Origin: Rhodothermales bacterium
Lineage (GTDB): Bacteria; Bacteroidota; Rhodothermia; Rhodothermales; JANQRZ01
DNA: 64,000 nt
Direction: 5' to 3'
NCBI GenBank assembly: GCA_039944855.1
Contig: JBDUXZ010000019.1
Span: 1 to 64,000 of the forward strand
Shown here: piece by piece, positions 33,449 to 41,677 of the stretch
Position numbering within the stretch: the first letter of the stretch is position 1
Layout: the number at the start of each line of letters is the position of its first letter
Made by a program: the position numbers and the translations under genes
Notes under the pieces: model-generated
Databases searched by the model: none
Told to the model about the DNA's origin: nothing
Seen by the model: only the letters and a program-made list of their open reading frames with translations

Positions 33449-35761
33449 CTATTGGAAGTCCTCGACGAGGACGATGTCGCTCTCGTTGCGGTCGACGTGG
33501 GTGTAGAGCAGTACGCGGCCGTCGGGCGAGACGGCGAGGCTCGGCTGATCGGGCACGTCATCGAGCGAGGCGATGGGCGAGGAGCGGCCGGAGAGGAAGC
33601 TGTAGAAGCGGATCGTCGGGCCGGTCGCTTCGCGGCGGATGAAGTAGATGCCGGCGTCGGTGACGGCCCAGTTACCCCAGTCGAACGGTTCGAGCGCGCC
33701 GAGCACGAGCGTCTCCTCCTCGTCGTCGGCCCCGCGTCGCCAGAGGCCGGGCTCGCCCTTTTTCGCGTAGTAGAGGATGCGCCCGTCCGGCGACTCGAAC
33801 GCGTTGTAGCCGCCGTGGTATGTCACGCGCGCGGGCGTCCCACCGCTCGCCGGCATCCGCCAGACCTCCCACGTCCCGCTGCGGTTCGAGGAGAAGTAGA
33901 CCGTCGTCGAGTCCTGCGACCAGCTCGGGGCGACGTCCGAGGCCTCGTGCTCGGTCAGCCGCACGGGCGCGCCGCCGTTCGCGTCGATGACGTAGATGTC
34001 CGCATTCCCGTCGACGCGCGCGCCGAACGCGATCTGCCGGCCGTCGGGCGCCCAGCGCGGCGTGGCGACGGGCGGGCCGCCGAAGTCGGTGAGTTGGATG
34101 GGGTCGATCCCCTCGTCGTTTACGACCCACACCTCGGGACTACCGGATCGGTCAGAGGCGAAGGCAATGCGCGCGCCGTCCGGGGCGAACTGCGGGTTGG
34201 AGTCCCACCGCGTCGAGCGGATGAGCGGGGCGCGCTCGAAGCGGCCCTGCCGGATGGCCCAGATGTTGGCGTCGGCCGAGCGCTGCTCGTAGGTCAGCCG
34301 CCGCCCGCGCCGCGCCACCGACGGCCGCTGCACGCCCTCGCCCTCCCCCGCCATCGCGATCCACTCGGGCGCGCCGCCCGCCACGGCGACCCGCCACAGC
34401 CCCGACCCCTCGCGCCGCCGCGAGGCGAAGACGAGGTCCTGCCCGTCCGGCGTCCAGTCGATCCCGACGATCTCGCGCTCGCCCTGCGTAAGCCGGCCCG
34501 GCTCGCCGCCGCGCGCGGGCACGACGAAGAGGTCCTCGCCGCCCCGGTTCGAGCCGCGCACGAACGCCACGCGCCCGCCGTCAGGCGAGAACGACGGGCT
34601 GACATCGCCGCCTTCGACGAGGTCCGGCTCCGTGAGTCGCCGCATGTCGAGCGTCTCAGCGGAGAGGAGGAACAGGCTGAACGGCTCGGCCGGGGCGGCC
34701 TGCGCCGAGAGCGCGAGCGTCTCGCCATCGGGCGCCCACGCGATGCCCGACACCTCGCGGCCTTCGAACTCGACGAGCGTCCGCTCGCCCCCGCCGATCG
34801 CCGGGACGACAACGACGGCGTGGGCGCCGCTCTCGGTGGCGCGGACGAACGCGATGCGGAGGCCGTCCGGCGACCACGCCGGGCTCCACTCGTCGTCGGG
34901 CGTGTCGGTGAGTTGGAGCGGGGTCTCGGCGCCGGGCTGCTTGACGTAGATGTCGGCCGCACCGCCCTCCGTCCCCTCCCACGTGAACGCGATCTGCTCG
35001 CCGTTCGGGGAGAACGCGGGCTCCGCCTCTTGACCGGGGAAGCTCGTGAACGGCACCGTGGCGAGTGGACCGTCAGCCTCGCCCCGCAACGCGAAGAGCC
35101 CGACGACGAGCGCCACCACCACGACGGCCGCCGCAATCCCAGCCCAGCGCAGCGTCTCGTGCCATTTCGACCGCGCCGACGCGTGCACGGGAACGGGCAG
35201 CGCGGGCTCGTAGGAATCCGGTGTGGGCACGACCTCGTCCGGCTCCGCCTCCAGCACGGCGACCTCGGGCTCGTCTAGAGCGAGCGGGGACGCCGCCATC
35301 GCTACGTCCCGCACGCCGACGGTCGGGGCCGGCTCGACGGGCGGCGCCACATCCGGCTCGGGCACGGACTCCGGCTCCGGCGCGGCGGCGACCGGGGCCT
35401 CGGGCTCGGCGTGAGCGATGGGTTCGGTGACGGGCGCGATGAGGCGGTAGCCGGACTTCCGAATCGTCTCGATGTAGTCCGGCGAGCGGGGGTTGTCGCC
35501 GAAGACCTTCCGTAGCTCCGAGATGCAGCGGGCGAGCACGTCGTCCGAGACGACGGTGCCGGTCCACACCTGGTCCATGAACTCCTCCTTCGTCACGGTG
35601 CGGCCGGGCCGGGCGGCGAGGCACGTGAGCACCTCCATCACCTTCGGCTCCAGGCGGACGTCCCCCTCGGGACCGGCCAGCCGATTCCCGCGCGGGGCGA
35701 CCAGCCAGTCGCCCACTTTGAACTGGAAAGCCGGCCCTCCCGGCGTCGTCCGCTCACTCAT
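33449..35761 (-). CDS. Winged-helix, membrane-anchored, TolB-like beta-propeller regulator
   Basis: The 770-residue protein starts with an OmpR/CadC-type winged-helix DNA-binding domain (residues 11-108, LEPKVMEVLTCLAARPGRTVTKEEFMDQVW, ISELRKVFGD, IETIRKSGYRL). A Pro/Glu-rich linker and one membrane helix at about 208-228 (WAGIAAAVVVVALVVGLFAL) follow. The extracytoplasmic part has about ten PD40/TolB-type blades (AFSPNGEQIAFTWEG, SPAWSPDGLRIAFV). Such proteins are ToxR/CadC-like one-component regulators that sense the periplasm. The regulated genes are not known; moaA lies 6 bp behind it. Confidence 0.9.
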   Translation of the reverse strand: MSERTTPGGPAFQFKVGDWLVAPRGNRLAGPEGDVRLEPKVMEVLTCLAARPGRTVTKEEFMDQVWTGTVVSDDVLARCISELRKVFGDNPRSPDYIETIRKSGYRLIAPVTEPIAHAEPEAPVAAAPEPESVPEPDVAPPVEPAPTVGVRDVAMAASPLALDEPEVAVLEAEPDEVVPTPDSYEPALPVPVHASARSKWHETLRWAGIAAAVVVVALVVGLFALRGEADGPLATVPFTSFPGQEAEPAFSPNGEQIAFTWEGTEGGAADIYVKQPGAETPLQLTDTPDDEWSPAWSPDGLRIAFVRATESGAHAVVVVPAIGGGERTLVEFEGREVSGIAWAPDGETLALSAQAAPAEPFSLFLLSAETLDMRRLTEPDLVEGGDVSPSFSPDGGRVAFVRGSNRGGEDLFVVPARGGEPGRLTQGEREIVGIDWTPDGQDLVFASRRREGSGLWRVAVAGGAPEWIAMAGEGEGVQRPSVARRGRRLTYEQRSADANIWAIRQGRFERAPLIRSTRWDSNPQFAPDGARIAFASDRSGSPEVWVVNDEGIDPIQLTDFGGPPVATPRWAPDGRQIAFGARVDGNADIYVIDANGGAPVRLTEHEASDVAPSWSQDSTTVYFSSNRSGTWEVWRMPASGGTPARVTYHGGYNAFESPDGRILYYAKKGEPGLWRRGADDEEETLVLGALEPFDWGNWAVTDAGIYFIRREATGPTIRFYSFLSGRSSPIASLDDVPDQPSLAVSPDGRVLLYTHVDRNESDIVLVEDFQ

Positions 35762-36101
35762 CCTTGGCGCTCAATCTTGGGGCACGCCGCGTGTCGGCGC
35801 CCACCTCGTTACTCCATCCATTTCGAACAGGAACCCGTGGGGGCTGTTCCGTGCCCCATTGGAAGGAACGACACGGATGCGCCGCGCCCAAACAATCGCA
35901 GAGTATTTCTCCCGATGATCTCGGATCCCATAAAAATAGCTTTTCTGAGCCGATACGCTGGCTTTCATCAGCTAACGCTCAGGCTATGCTCATGGAGAGA
36001 CAGCGGACGGCGGCGTAGGATGGGACCACTCGCTCGCCGGGTCCCGGCCAGCGCCCCCCCACCCCAGCGTTCGCCCACCACGCACGACTTCCCCTGCTTC
36101 T
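35762..36101. other. AT-richer intergenic region
   Basis: 340 bp without a credible gene. The part from 35900 to 36000 is less GC-rich than the surroundings and likely carries the divergent promoters of the winged-helix gene (leftward) and the FAS1 gene (rightward). I found no clean consensus. Confidence 0.5.
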
Positions 36102-36728
36102 ATGAAACCCACCACGTTCCCCCTCGCCGCGCTGCTTGCCCTGCTGCTCGCCGCCCCCGTCAGCCTCGCCCAGGGCGACGCCGCCGAGCTTCAGGCCCAG
36201 GCCGCCCAGGAAGACATCGTCACCACCCTCGTCGATCGGGGCGACTTCACGATCCTCGTCGACGCCCTCCGCTCCACCGGCCTCGACGCGGCCCTCGCGT
36301 CCGGCGAGGCGTTTACCCTCTTCGCCCCCACCGACGCCGCGTTCGCGAAGCTGCCCGCCGGCACGCTCGAAGGGCTGACGCCCGAGCAGCTCACCGGCAT
36401 CCTCCGCTACCACGTGCTAGTCGGCGCCGCCTCCTCGGAGGACGCCGCTGCGCTCGACGCCGCCCCCTCGGTGCAGGGTAGCGACCTCACGTTCTACGCC
36501 TCCGACGCCGGCCTCACCGTGAACGGCGCCGCGATCACTGAAGCCGACGTGCAGGCTTCGAACGGCGTCATCCACGTAATCGACACCGTCCTCCTCCCCG
36601 AAGCTGATGCCCCGATGGACGACGACATGATGGATGAGGAGATGCACGAAGAGCACATGGACAAGGAGATGATGGACGACGCGGACACCTCCGCCGACCA
36701 GAGCCTCCCCACTGACGACCAGCGCTGA
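36102..36728 (+). CDS. Secreted FAS1 domain protein with Met/acid-rich tail
   Basis: The 208-residue protein has a signal peptide (cut near Ala23) and one fasciclin domain at about residues 36-167 (FTLFAPTDAAFAKLPAGTLEGL, LRYHVLVG, ASNGVIHVIDTVLLP). Its tail, residues 168-208, holds seven methionines, two histidines and many acidic residues (MDDDMMDEEMHEEHMDKEMM), a pattern seen in copper- or other metal-binding segments. FAS1 domains mediate adhesion. The tail may add metal binding; this is inference. A paralogous FAS1 domain is fused to an esterase at 8721. A strong terminator follows. Confidence 0.9.
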   Translation: MKPTTFPLAALLALLLAAPVSLAQGDAAELQAQAAQEDIVTTLVDRGDFTILVDALRSTGLDAALASGEAFTLFAPTDAAFAKLPAGTLEGLTPEQLTGILRYHVLVGAASSEDAAALDAAPSVQGSDLTFYASDAGLTVNGAAITEADVQASNGVIHVIDTVLLPEADAPMDDDMMDEEMHEEHMDKEMMDDADTSADQSLPTDDQR

Positions 36729-36840
36729 GCCCAGCGGAACCGAGCGTCCCGTCCGTGCGACACACGACCTGAGCCCCCGCGTGTCACCCACCACCACGGA
36801 TCACCTCTGACGCCTCGGTCGACGCAAGCCTGTCGTCAGC

Positions 36841-36888
36841 AAAGCCCTCGCGCCCAGCCCCGTAAGGCTGCCGGCGCGAGGGCTTCTC
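36841..36888 (+). terminator. Strong intrinsic terminator
   Basis: AGCCCTCGCGCC (36843-36854) pairs with GGCGCGAGGGCT (36873-36884), followed by TCTCTT. It lies between the FAS1 gene and the convergent amidohydrolase gene and may work in both directions. Confidence 0.8.
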
Positions 36889-36912
36889 TTATGTCGCTGC
36901 GCTTCGGTTCCG

Positions 36913-38565
36913 CTACAGCCCGCCGTAGATCGGCGCGCCGTCGAGGAAGGTCGCCACGACGTCGGTCTCCAGAATCTCGGGCGCGGGCACGGTCATGATG
37001 TCGCGGGAGAGCACGACGAAATCGGCGCGCTTGCCCGGTTCGAGCGAGCCGACCGCGTCCTCCATGAACGCGGCGTAGGCGGCGTCGAGGGTGAAGCCGC
37101 GGAGGGCCTCGGCCCGCGTGAGGCGCTGATCGGGGAACCACCCGCCGTCGGGCCGCTGCTCGGCGTCCTGCCGGGTGATGGCGGCGTAGAACCCGAGGAG
37201 CGGGCTGACCTGCTCGACGGGGAAGTCGGAGCCGAGCGCGAGGCGAGCGCCGCTGTCGAGGAACGTCCGCCACGCGTACCCGCCCTCAATGCGGGCCGGC
37301 CCGACGCGGGCCTCGGCCCACGGCATGTCGCTCGTCGCGTGCGTCGGCTGCATCGAGGCGATGATGCCGAGCGGGGCGAAGCGGGCGATGTCGTCCGGCG
37401 TCACGACGATTTGAGCGTGCTCGATGCGGTGGCGGCCCGGCCCGCCGCCCGTCGCCGCGATCGCGCGCTCGTAGGTGTCGAGCACGATCCGGTTGGCGCG
37501 GTCGCCGATGGCGTGGGTGTTCACCTGCAGATCGCAGCGCATCGCCCGCTCCACGATCCCGCCGAACGCATCGGGCGGGGTGACGAGGAGCCCCGCGTTG
37601 CCGGGGTCGTCGCTGTAGTCTTCGAGAAGAGCCGCGCCCCGGCTGCCGAGCGCGCCGTCCATGTACAGCTTGACGGAGCGGACGGTGAGCCGCCCGGCGT
37701 AGTCGACGAGCGGGCCGGTCTCGCAGAAGTGGTCCAGCGTCTCGCCCGCCCCGCCGATCATCGCGTAGAGCCGGATCGGAAACTGCCCGACGTCGGCGGC
37801 GGCGAGGTAGAGCGAGATTGTCGGGAGGTCGACGCCTGCTTCGTGCACGCCGGTGAGGCCGTAGCGTGCCGTCTCGGCGAGGGCGCGCTCCATCCGAAGC
37901 TGCCGCTCCACCTCCGTCGGCGGCGGGATGAGGCCTCCGACGAGCGGCATCGCGGCGTCGACGAACACGCCCGTCGGGCGGCCATCAGCATCGCGGACGA
38001 TGCGCCCCCCCTCGGGATCGGGCATCGCATCGAGGCTGTCCACGAGCGCGAGCGCGGCCGAGTTCGCCCACGCGGCGTGCCCGTCGATGCGGCGGATCCA
38101 CACAGGCCGGTCGGGGAAGGCGGCGTCGAGATCGGCGGCGGTGGGGAACGCGCCGTCGCCACCCCAGTCGTTCTGGTCCCAGCCGCGCCCCGTCACCCAC
38201 GCGCTGTCGGGGAGCGTGAGCGCGAAGCGTTGCAAACGCTCGACGACATCCGCTTTCGAGACCGTTCCCACGAGGTCGGCCTGCAGCAGCGACGCCCCGA
38301 GATTCATCAGGTGGGCGTGCGCGTCGATGAGGCCGGGGACAACGGTGCGGCCTTCGGCGTCGAGGCGCCGGGCGTCGGGGTAGGCCGCGAGCACGTCGGC
38401 CTCGGAGCCGACGGCGAGGATCTGTCCGCCGTCGAACGCGAGCGCCTCGGCCGTAGGCTGCGCCGGATCGACGGTGTAAATCGTGGCGTTGTGGAGCACG
38501 GTGGGCTGCGCCTGCGCCGCGACGGCGGGCAGCGTGAGAAGGGCGAGCAGGAGGAGTCGGATCAT
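36913..38565 (-). CDS. Secreted amidohydrolase (amidohydro_3/YtcJ-like)
   Basis: The 550-residue metal-dependent hydrolase has a signal peptide (MIRLLLLALLTLPAVAAQAQ). The TIM-barrel amidohydrolase metal motif is H83-A-H85 (GLIDAHAHLMNLG). Further metal and active-site segments are visible: VNTHAIGDRANR, RIEHAQIV and LALGSDFPVE. A C-terminal composite beta-sandwich closes the fold (LEPGKRADFVVLSRD). Members hydrolyse amide or ester bonds of diverse compounds, so the substrate is open. It works in the periplasm or outside. It stands alone between convergent and divergent neighbours. Confidence 0.9.
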   Translation of the reverse strand: MIRLLLLALLTLPAVAAQAQPTVLHNATIYTVDPAQPTAEALAFDGGQILAVGSEADVLAAYPDARRLDAEGRTVVPGLIDAHAHLMNLGASLLQADLVGTVSKADVVERLQRFALTLPDSAWVTGRGWDQNDWGGDGAFPTAADLDAAFPDRPVWIRRIDGHAAWANSAALALVDSLDAMPDPEGGRIVRDADGRPTGVFVDAAMPLVGGLIPPPTEVERQLRMERALAETARYGLTGVHEAGVDLPTISLYLAAADVGQFPIRLYAMIGGAGETLDHFCETGPLVDYAGRLTVRSVKLYMDGALGSRGAALLEDYSDDPGNAGLLVTPPDAFGGIVERAMRCDLQVNTHAIGDRANRIVLDTYERAIAATGGGPGRHRIEHAQIVVTPDDIARFAPLGIIASMQPTHATSDMPWAEARVGPARIEGGYAWRTFLDSGARLALGSDFPVEQVSPLLGFYAAITRQDAEQRPDGGWFPDQRLTRAEALRGFTLDAAYAAFMEDAVGSLEPGKRADFVVLSRDIMTVPAPEILETDVVATFLDGAPIYGGL

Positions 38566-38757
38566 GGTGGTCGGGAGCGAGCGGTGGAGAGGAGAGCGAA
38601 GATACAGGTCCCGTTATCACCTGCGGCGGCGGTGCGTCGGCTCGATGCACCCTCCATTCATCGGGTGGTACGAACCGCTCGCACATGTCACGGTCGGATG
38701 CCGCATATTGCCCTTGCGCCCGCCCGACAAAACCGTCACCTTTACCGCCGCCACCCG

Positions 38758-39282
38758 ATGCCCGACCTCCGCCCCGAAGCCGTCTACTGGACGCCGTTCA
38801 CGACCCCGCTCGGCACGGCCTTCGCCGCGTCGACGCGCGCGGGCCTCTGCCGGCTGACGCTCCCGGAGGAGACCGAAGCCCACTTCACCGTCTGGCTCCA
38901 CGACCACTTCGCCCCCGATCAGATCCGCCCCCACCCCGAACCGAACCTTGACGTGATCGAGCAGATCGACGCATACTGGAAGGGCGCGCGAACCAGGTTC
39001 GAGCTGCGGCTCGACCTGCGCGGCACGCCGTTTCAGCGCGCCGTGTGGGACCGGCTGCTGCGGATCCCGTTCGGGCAGACGGTGACGTACAGCGAGCTCG
39101 CCGACGCGGCAGGCGCGCCGCAGGGGTATCAGGCGGCGGGCGCGGCCGTCGGGCAGAACCCCGTTCGCCTCGTCGTCCCCTGCCACCGCGTGCTCGGCGC
39201 GGACGGCGGGCTGACGGGCTTCGCATCGGGCATCCCGACGAAGCAATGGCTCCTCCGCCACGAAGGCGCTCTCCTCCTCTAA
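38758..39282 (+). CDS. ogt: Methylated-DNA-[protein]-cysteine S-methyltransferase
   Basis: The 174-residue suicide enzyme takes methyl groups from O6-methylguanine or O4-methylthymine in DNA. The acceptor is Cys142 in the PCHRV motif. The helix-turn-helix that enters the DNA (PFGQTVTYSELADAAGAPQG) and the Asn hinge region (GQNPVRLVVPCHRVLGADGGLTGF) are intact. The N-terminal half (residues 1-85) is short and lacks the zinc-binding residues of Ada. The ATG at 38758 starts the conserved region; the long open frame upstream is the reverse complement of the amidohydrolase gene. The lipoprotein gene follows after 13 bp. Confidence 0.95.
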   Translation: MPDLRPEAVYWTPFTTPLGTAFAASTRAGLCRLTLPEETEAHFTVWLHDHFAPDQIRPHPEPNLDVIEQIDAYWKGARTRFELRLDLRGTPFQRAVWDRLLRIPFGQTVTYSELADAAGAPQGYQAAGAAVGQNPVRLVVPCHRVLGADGGLTGFASGIPTKQWLLRHEGALLL

Positions 39283-39295
39283 CGCCTCTCGCTCC

Positions 39296-39874
39296 GTGAT
39301 CTCCTCCCTCCGCACTCTCGCGCTGCTCGGCCTCCTCGTCGCCACGGGGTGCAGCGGGCCGAAGCCGGGTCCGCCGCCGCCGGCCCCCGCCGAGGCCGGG
39401 CTCGACCCGCATTACGAGCGGGCCTACGCCGCGCTCCGCGTCCACCCCGCCGTGCAGGCCTTCGCCGCGAAGCACCTCGACCCGTCGGAACCGATGGCGA
39501 TCGAAGTCTCCTCCGAGCTCGTCCCGACAGACTACGCCCTCCTCGCCCCGGCCGTGCTCCAGGCCGACGGCCCGACCGCCTCGCCCGACCGCCTCGCCGC
39601 CGTCCGCGACTCCCTCGCCGGCCTCGCCACCGCCGACCGCTTCACGCCGGTCACCGACGACGCCCTCCCCCTCCTCTCGATGCGGCAGCAGCGCCCGCTC
39701 GTCCTCTTCTTCAACCGGATGAGCGACGGTCGCCTCGGCGCCCAACTCTACCCGAATCCGTACCGCCGCCGCTCGTACGAAACCGTCCGCGACGGCGCGC
39801 CCGGCCTCGTCCTCCTCGTCCTCTTCGACGGCGGCAGCGTGGCGCGGGTCTACGTCGAAGAGATCGAGCCGTGA
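39296..39874 (+). CDS. Small lipoprotein of unknown function
   Basis: The 192-residue lipoprotein starts at GTG 39296. It has a lipobox ending at Cys19 (LLVATGC) and a proline-rich linker (GPPPPAPAEAG). The remainder looks like one alpha/beta domain: DPHYERAYAALRVHPAVQAFAAKHLDP, DRLAAVRDSLAGLA, RPLVLFFNRMSDGRLGAQLYP and a C-terminal hydrophobic strand pair. I recognised no family. It is 13 bp downstream of the methyltransferase gene and probably read with it. Its stop meets that of dtd on the other strand. Confidence 0.75.
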   Translation: MISSLRTLALLGLLVATGCSGPKPGPPPPAPAEAGLDPHYERAYAALRVHPAVQAFAAKHLDPSEPMAIEVSSELVPTDYALLAPAVLQADGPTASPDRLAAVRDSLAGLATADRFTPVTDDALPLLSMRQQRPLVLFFNRMSDGRLGAQLYPNPYRRRSYETVRDGAPGLVLLVLFDGGSVARVYVEEIEP

Positions 39875-39875
39875 G

Positions 39876-40328
39876 CTACACCTCGCGCCGCCGCTCCACC
39901 CACAGCGTCACCGGGCCGTCGTTCGCCAGCCGCACGTCCATGTGCGCGCCGAAGACGCCCGTCGGCACCGACCGGCCGAGGAGGTCGCCGAGCGCCGCGA
40001 CGAACGCTTCGTAGAGCGCCTCCGCCTGCTCCGGCGGAGCCGATTCTACGAACGACGGCCGGTTGCCCTTACGCGTGTCGCCGTAGAGCGTGAACTGTGA
40101 GACGACAAGCGCCTCGCCGCCGGTGTCGAGGAGCGAGCGGTTCATGCGCCCCTCGTCGTCGGGGAAGATGCGGAGGTTGGCGACTTTGTTGACGACCCAC
40201 GCCAGTTCGGCGTCGGTGTCGTCGCGGTGCACGCCGAGGAGGACGAGCAGGCCCGGCCCGATCGCCCCGGTCACGTCGCCGTCGACGGTGACGCTCGCTT
40301 CAGAAACACGTTGTACGAGGGCCACCAT
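39876..40328 (-). CDS. dtd: D-aminoacyl-tRNA deacylase
   Basis: DTD removes D-amino acids wrongly attached to tRNA, and glycine from tRNA(Ala). The 150-residue protein has the family's two active-site motifs: SQFTLYGD (with TRKGNRPSF after it) and the cross-subunit [10 protein letters not shown] (GPVTL in place of the more common GPVTI). The N-terminus [17 protein letters not shown] is standard, so start and length are secure. It converges on the lipoprotein gene with one base between the stops and lies 102 bp downstream of rdgB. Confidence 0.95.
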   Translation of the reverse strand: MVALVQRVSEASVTVDGDVTGAIGPGLLVLLGVHRDDTDAELAWVVNKVANLRIFPDDEGRMNRSLLDTGGEALVVSQFTLYGDTRKGNRPSFVESAPPEQAEALYEAFVAALGDLLGRSVPTGVFGAHMDVRLANDGPVTLWVERRREV

Positions 40329-40396
40329 CGGTGCGAGTCGAAAGAGGACAAGAGCGAAACGAGAGAAGGACCGACGGCTGCCTGACCGCGGTGCCC

Positions 40397-40421
40397 GTAG
40401 AGACGCAGCATGCTGCGTCTC
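40397..40421. repeat. Dispersed GTAG palindrome, copy 5
   Basis: GTAG is followed by a 22-bp perfect palindrome at 40400-40421 whose core (AGACGCAGCA and its complement) is identical to copy 1 at 1127. It lies between rdgB and dtd. Confidence 0.9.
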
Positions 40422-40430
40422 GAGGAATGG

Positions 40431-41024
40431 CTACTGCGTCTCCGACAGGCGGCCGTGCAGCCACGCTTCGAACGCCCGGAGCGCGCGACCTCGGTGGCTG
40501 ATCTGGTTCTTAGCCTCGGCCGGCATCTCGGCGAACGTCCGCGTCTCGCCCTCGGGCTCGAACAAAGCATCGTATCCGAAGCCGCCTTCGCCGCGCTCAG
40601 CCTCCGTGATCTGCCCCTCGCAGACGCCGTCGAAGCACCGCACATCGTCGCCGTCGGCAAAAGCGAGCACGGTGCGAAAGCGGGCCGCTCGGTCGTCGGC
40701 ACCGGTGAGGTCGCGGAGGAGACGGGCGCGATTCGCTTCGGCATCCGCCTCGGGGCCGGCGAAGCGGGCGGAGTGGACGCCGGGCGCCCCGTCGAGCGCG
40801 TCGACTTCGAGCCCGGTGTCGTCGGCGAGCGACGGCAGGCCGGTGTGGGCATGCAGCGCTTCAGCTTTCTTCCGGGCGTTGCCTCTGAGCGTCGGCGCGT
40901 CCTCTTCTACCTCGGGCGCGCCCTCTACTTCGGCGGCGCTGATGAGGTCGACGGGGAGATCGGCGAGGAGGGCGCGGAGCTCGGCGACTTTGCCGGGGTT
41001 GCGGGTGGCGAGGACGATGCGCAC
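40431..41024 (-). CDS. rdgB: XTP/dITP diphosphatase (RdgB/HAM1 family)
   Basis: The 197-residue pyrophosphatase removes non-canonical purine nucleotides (dITP, XTP) so that they are not built into DNA or RNA. The family blocks are visible: LATRNPGKVAELRALL (start), LADDTGLEVDALDGAPGVHSARFAG, and GEGGFGYDALFEPEGETRTFAEM, SHRGRAL at the end. The start at MRIVLATRNPGK is standard. It is followed by dtd on the same strand; both are quality-control enzymes. Confidence 0.96.
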   Translation of the reverse strand: MRIVLATRNPGKVAELRALLADLPVDLISAAEVEGAPEVEEDAPTLRGNARKKAEALHAHTGLPSLADDTGLEVDALDGAPGVHSARFAGPEADAEANRARLLRDLTGADDRAARFRTVLAFADGDDVRCFDGVCEGQITEAERGEGGFGYDALFEPEGETRTFAEMPAEAKNQISHRGRALRAFEAWLHGRLSETQ

Positions 41025-41154
41025 AGGCGAGGATGATGCGGTGGAAGGAGCCCGAAGATAGCGGCGGCTCGCGCGTCAGGGCACCCCTCCCATCACGGCC
41101 GATGGAACACCCCGCACCTTCGTTCCGTTTTCAATGTCTCTAAGCGCGCAAGCG

Positions 41155-41183
41155 TTGCCATCGGCCCGCGCGCGTGCTATTTT
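41155..41183 (+). promoter_or_regulatory. Promoter-like signal of rpsU
   Basis: TTGCCA (41155-41160), 17 bp, TATTTT (41178-41183). The start codon is 45 bp further on. The -10 is identical to that of rpmE. Confidence 0.65.
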
Positions 41184-41227
41184 AGGAAGCTCTCAATTGT
41201 TCACCCTGCACCCACTCGGAGGTCACG

Positions 41228-41419
41228 TTGTCCGTAGGCATCAAAGTTCGTGATAAGGAATCCATCGACCGCGCCCTGCGCCGCTTCAAGCGCGCCGTGA
41301 ACCGTAGCCGCATCCTGCGCATCTACCGCGGCAACATGGCTTTCGTGAAGCCCTCCGAGGAGCGCCGCCTCGCCAAGGAGAAGGCGATGCGCAACGCCCG
41401 CAAGCGCCGCCACTACTAG
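41228..41419 (+). CDS. rpsU: 30S ribosomal protein S21
   Basis: The 63-residue product begins MSVGIKVRDKESIDRALRRFKRAVNRSRILRIYRG and is a complete bS21. The start codon is TTG, but it is preceded by a strong Shine-Dalgarno sequence (CGGAGGTCAC). In Bacteroidota, most messages lack Shine-Dalgarno sequences, while rpsU is one of the few that keep one, and bS21 level is thought to be sensed through it. The weak start codon with a strong site would fit such feedback here, by inference. The gene has its own promoter and terminator and is monocistronic. Confidence 0.95.
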   Translation: MSVGIKVRDKESIDRALRRFKRAVNRSRILRIYRGNMAFVKPSEERRLAKEKAMRNARKRRHY

Positions 41420-41445
41420 GCCGCGCTCGCCCCTCCCCCTTTGAG

Positions 41446-41483
41446 AAAGGGCGGCTCCGACCGAGTTCGGAGCCGCCCTTTTC
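41446..41483 (+). terminator. Intrinsic terminator of rpsU
   Basis: AAAGGGCGGCTCCGA (41446-41460) pairs perfectly with TCGGAGCCGCCCTTT (41467-41481), with more T after it. It starts 27 bp past the rpsU stop. Confidence 0.92.
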
Positions 41484-41536
41484 AGGTTCGCGCTGCACGC
41501 AACGAGCGCCGCGCTCTGTTGAGATGCTCTCTTCTT

Positions 41537-41641
41537 TGTCACCCTGAGCTTGTCGAAGGATCTCTCCGAGGCACCGCGTTGCTATCAGAGATGGGCTTCG
41601 CCGAGCCCTGCGGGGTTCCTCGGCTGCGCTCGGGATGACAC
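41537..41641. repeat. Short non-coding element with imperfect terminal inverted repeats
   Basis: The 105-bp stretch starts TGTCACCCTGAGC and ends GCTCGGGATGACAC, which are near inverted copies of each other. The left part continues TTGTCGAAGGATC, a wording common to intergenic repeats of many bacterial genomes. There is no reading frame of note. It may be a MITE-like or REP-type element. Confidence 0.6.
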
Positions 41642-41677
41642 GGAGGAGTGTTCAACTGTTAACAGAGTGACGCCGCG

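Noticed and set aside
31814-35278. Very long open frame of 1,154 codons on the plus strand
   Set aside because: It is the antisense of moaC, moaA and the winged-helix/TolB gene; its translation is Arg/Asp/Glu-rich with no domain, as expected for opposite frames of GC-rich genes.
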